The notes beneath the pieces were generated by a model that was given only the letters and a program-made list of their open reading frames with translations, did not search any database and was not told the origin of the DNA. Shown here in pieces: positions 62,047 through 64,000 of a DNA stretch of 64,000 nucleotides. Every line of letters begins with the position of its first letter. The stretch's first letter is position 1. Source of the stretch: Fodinicurvata halophila (GTDB lineage: Bacteria; Pseudomonadota; Alphaproteobacteria; Kiloniellales; DSM-21159). The stretch covers positions 135,026-199,025 of the forward strand of contig NZ_JBHSCW010000002.1 in assembly GCF_042651425.1 (NCBI RefSeq). The letters run 5' to 3'. A program made the translations under genes and the position numbers.

Positions 62047-64000
62047 TCAATCGCCGGCGCCACAGACCTCGACGACAGGTGTACCAGTACCGATCTCGAA
62101 GCCTTTGGAGCCAGTGTAACCGCCACTGCTGTCATCGCAAACCTCACCACCCAGACTTTCTGTTTCATCAAGGTTGCCCTCTCCAGAGAAGGTGCCGCCA
62201 CTAAGAGTGAAGAGGTTGTTTCCAATCTCGCCCTTGAACCGGTTGTCGTTTATCTCGATACCCAGAGCACTCCCCTCGAAGAAGACGCCGTCAGCGCTTG
62301 TCCCTGAAATCTCGTTGTCGCTCAACGTCACCCGGCCGTCAGCACCACCAGGAGTCCAGAAATAAATGCCATGGCCTCCAGACAAAGGCCTATTCCCCGT
62401 GTCAGCGATCACGTTGCCGCTCAACGCGATGCGGCCGTCATAGGCGCCGGCACCAGCCCCGAAGGCAATGCCATGGCCACCTATGTTGGCGATCTCATTT
62501 TCCTTCAGTTCGACGCGGCCACTTTCGCCCGCATAATTCTCGAAGGAAACACCGTGCCCTTCTGTATTCATGACCGTGTTGTTACTCAACGTCACGCGGC
62601 CATCAACGGCTCCGGCACCTTCCCCGAAGAACACGCCGTCACCGCCTGTAACAATGATCACGTTGTCGCTCACCAATACATTTGAATCATTGATCCCGGC
62701 AGTCTCCCCAAAGGAAACGCCGTCTTCGCTTGTTGCGGTTACGAAGTTGTCACCCACCCAAACATCCCGGGCGTCATCTCCGAATCGTACACCGTCCTCC
62801 TCTGTTGCAAAGACAATGTTCTCCGTAATCTGGAAGGTACTGTTGTCATCGTCGACATCGATGCCAACGCCACCGATGCCTTCGAAGATATTGTCGCTGA
62901 TCATGACCCCCTGGTTGGCATCATCGAACTCGACACCTTCGTCACCCGCAAGGGCGATTTCGTTGTCGAGAATGGCGATGTGCTCGTTTTCATCTCCGAA
63001 CTCGATCCCGTCGTCGTTGGTTTCGAGTATGCTGTTGCCCGAGATGAGGAAATCGCGATTGTTTTCATTCGCATAGATTCCTTCACCACCGATGTCCTCA
63101 AGGTCGTTGTCGGCAATCTCCACCTCGCTGTTGGCATCGTTAAACTGAATGCCTTCATTGCCGGTTCCGGCAATGCTGTTGCCAGTGATCCGGATATCAC
63201 TGTTGTCGTCCTCGAATTCGATGCCGTCGTCGTGCGTATCCGTGATGTGGTTACCGGAAACCTCGAAGTTCCTGTTGCCACCCTCTGCATAGATGCCTTC
63301 ATTGCCGGTGTTCGTCAGGCTGTTGCCGCGAATGGTCACGTCCGAAGCCCCTCCAAAAAAGCGAATGCCCTCTTCATGCGGATCCGAGATCGTATTGCCG
63401 GTCAGAGTGACGTCCGTGACATCATGGTTGAATGCAATGCCTGCATAACCTGTGTTGGAAATCGTATTTCCCATCAGACTGATTTCCGAGGAGCCCGCAT
63501 CAAATCCAATGCCATACGCGCCTGTCTCGGAAATATCGTTGCCAGCAAGTGTGACGCCGCGCGTATCAGGCATCCCTTCAAGACCAAAGTTACCCGGAGG
63601 GGGCGATACGCCACCCCCACGAACATCCATCCCGCCGACATAAGTATTGTCGGCCAGCGTCACCACCGCGTTGTCGCCGCCAAAACTCACTGTCCCGCGG
63701 CGGCCCGGCGCGCTGTAGGTCATGGTGGTCCCGGAGTCGACGCCGCGCACGAGGAGCTCGTGGCCGCCGCCGATCAGCGTCTGGCCGTCCTCCAGTTCGA
63801 CGCCGCCGTCCAGGTCGCCGTCGCCGCCCTTGGCAACGACCAAACCGTTCTCCTCGGCCGCGGCCAGGGCGTCCGCCAGGTTGCCGCCGCCGCCGGCCAC
63901 CTCGACCACCTCGCCGATGGTCACGCCGGTGGCGACGTTTTCAACATCCTCCGTCGTTTCCGGCCGCTGCGAGGGACCGGCCTCGGTGACGATGTCCACG
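62047..64000 (-). CDS. Right-handed beta-helix repeat protein, N-terminus beyond window
   Basis: The frame is open to the right edge, so the start is off the window; at least 650 residues are visible. From about residue 140 on there are about 18 consecutive coils of 23-24 residues, each of the form V-x-I-x-x-N-x-I-x-x-T-x-x-x-G-I-x-F, as in pectate-lyase-like NosD-type PbH1 repeats. Coils 12 to 16 gain 3-6 residue inserts (AGxxDG). The C-terminus has two Cys near VCDD and VCGAG. Surface or secreted location is likely but no signal is seen. Composition of the repeat part is less GC-rich than its N-terminal part near 63700-64000. Confidence 0.75.
   Translation of the reverse strand, partial: VDIVTEAGPSQRPETTEDVENVATGVTIGEVVEVAGGGGNLADALAAAEENGLVVAKGGDGDLDGGVELEDGQTLIGGGHELLVRGVDSGTTMTYSAPGRRGTVSFGGDNAVVTLADNTYVGGMDVRGGGVSPPPGNFGLEGMPDTRGVTLAGNDISETGAYGIGFDAGSSEISLMGNTISNTGYAGIAFNHDVTDVTLTGNTISDPHEEGIRFFGGASDVTIRGNSLTNTGNEGIYAEGGNRNFEVSGNHITDTHDDGIEFEDDNSDIRITGNSIAGTGNEGIQFNDANSEVEIADNDLEDIGGEGIYANENNRDFLISGNSILETNDDGIEFGDENEHIAILDNEIALAGDEGVEFDDANQGVMISDNIFEGIGGVGIDVDDDNSTFQITENIVFATEEDGVRFGDDARDVWVGDNFVTATSEDGVSFGETAGINDSNVLVSDNVIIVTGGDGVFFGEGAGAVDGRVTLSNNTVMNTEGHGVSFENYAGESGRVELKENEIANIGGHGIAFGAGAGAYDGRIALSGNVIADTGNRPLSGGHGIYFWTPGGADGRVTLSDNEISGTSADGVFFEGSALGIEINDNRFKGEIGNNLFTLSGGTFSGEGNLDETESLGGEVCDDSSGGYTGSKGFEIGTGTPVVEVCGAGD

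Noticed and set aside
62100..63560. Short regular repeats that could suggest a CRISPR array
   Set aside because: The period is about 70 bases, the copies are diverged, and they translate into beta-helix coils; there are no conserved repeats with unique spacers.

Overview
This window is chromosomal DNA from a GC-rich alphaproteobacterium. Coding is dense, many starts overlap as ATGA, and four solute-uptake systems depend on periplasmic binding proteins. The bacterial ceramide gene set (spt, acpR, cerR, aasR) and a Caulobacter-like xylonate dehydratase point to Rhodospirillales or relatives. The very acidic binding proteins and PepN suggest a marine or salt-tolerant lifestyle. This placement is inference, because no rRNA gene is present.

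Layout: 1-5118 holds the end of a Tam41-like nucleotidyltransferase gene and a sphingolipid (ceramide) operon on the minus strand. 5673-12766 carries a FrnE/DsbA-type oxidoreductase, a secreted protein, an EAL protein with degenerate motifs, a TetR regulator, a TTC38-like protein whose natural frame is cut by an amber codon, a lipoprotein, an RluA pseudouridine synthase and a PAS protein. 12911-13448 is a decayed Y-family DNA polymerase gene. 13562-22964 has a DUF2254 membrane protein, a yybP-ykoY manganese riboswitch in front of a GDT1/UPF0016 exporter, a LuxO-like sigma-54 activator followed by a GGDEF-EAL protein, an ArsR/ArsP-like pair with two matching operators, a LysE exporter and a LysR regulator.

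23031-27565 is a catabolic locus of unknown substrate (DUF1445, TRAP transporter, DUF2848). Twin LysR-type sites flank the regulator gene. 27587-29451 is a complete biotin ECF transporter (bioMNY). 30072-34343 encodes non-phosphorylative sugar-acid breakdown (XylD-type dehydratase, two SDR dehydrogenases, FAH-family hydrolase), followed by a Liv-type ABC importer (34666-39262). 39415-40793 is an unrecognised His-rich lipoprotein beside a small blue-copper protein. 40934-45516 pairs a TRAP transporter with a divergent acyl-CoA dehydrogenase homologue that lacks the usual catalytic glutamate and may be a desulfinase. 45810-50054 is a Ugp-like glycerol-3-phosphate ABC importer behind a clear Pho box.

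50163-51322 is an Xre-RES toxin-antitoxin pair, followed by MscS, an acid-CoA ligase, an isochorismatase-like hydrolase and PepN. 57760-58569 is an AT-rich, cyclase-like orphan gene lying at the 3' end of tRNA-Ser(GCT), which looks like a small acquired insert. The right end carries a cystathionine gamma-synthase-family enzyme, a YfcG-like glutathione transferase, an EamA exporter and the 3' part of a repeat-built beta-helix protein gene running off the window.

Three binding-protein/permease junctions (liv, second TRAP, ugp) contain strong hairpins, suggesting shared attenuation that favours the binding protein. The least explained loci are the orphan cyclase-like gene at the tRNA, the Glu-less dehydrogenase with its TRAP system, the lipoprotein-cupredoxin pair and the DUF1445/DUF2848 operon.
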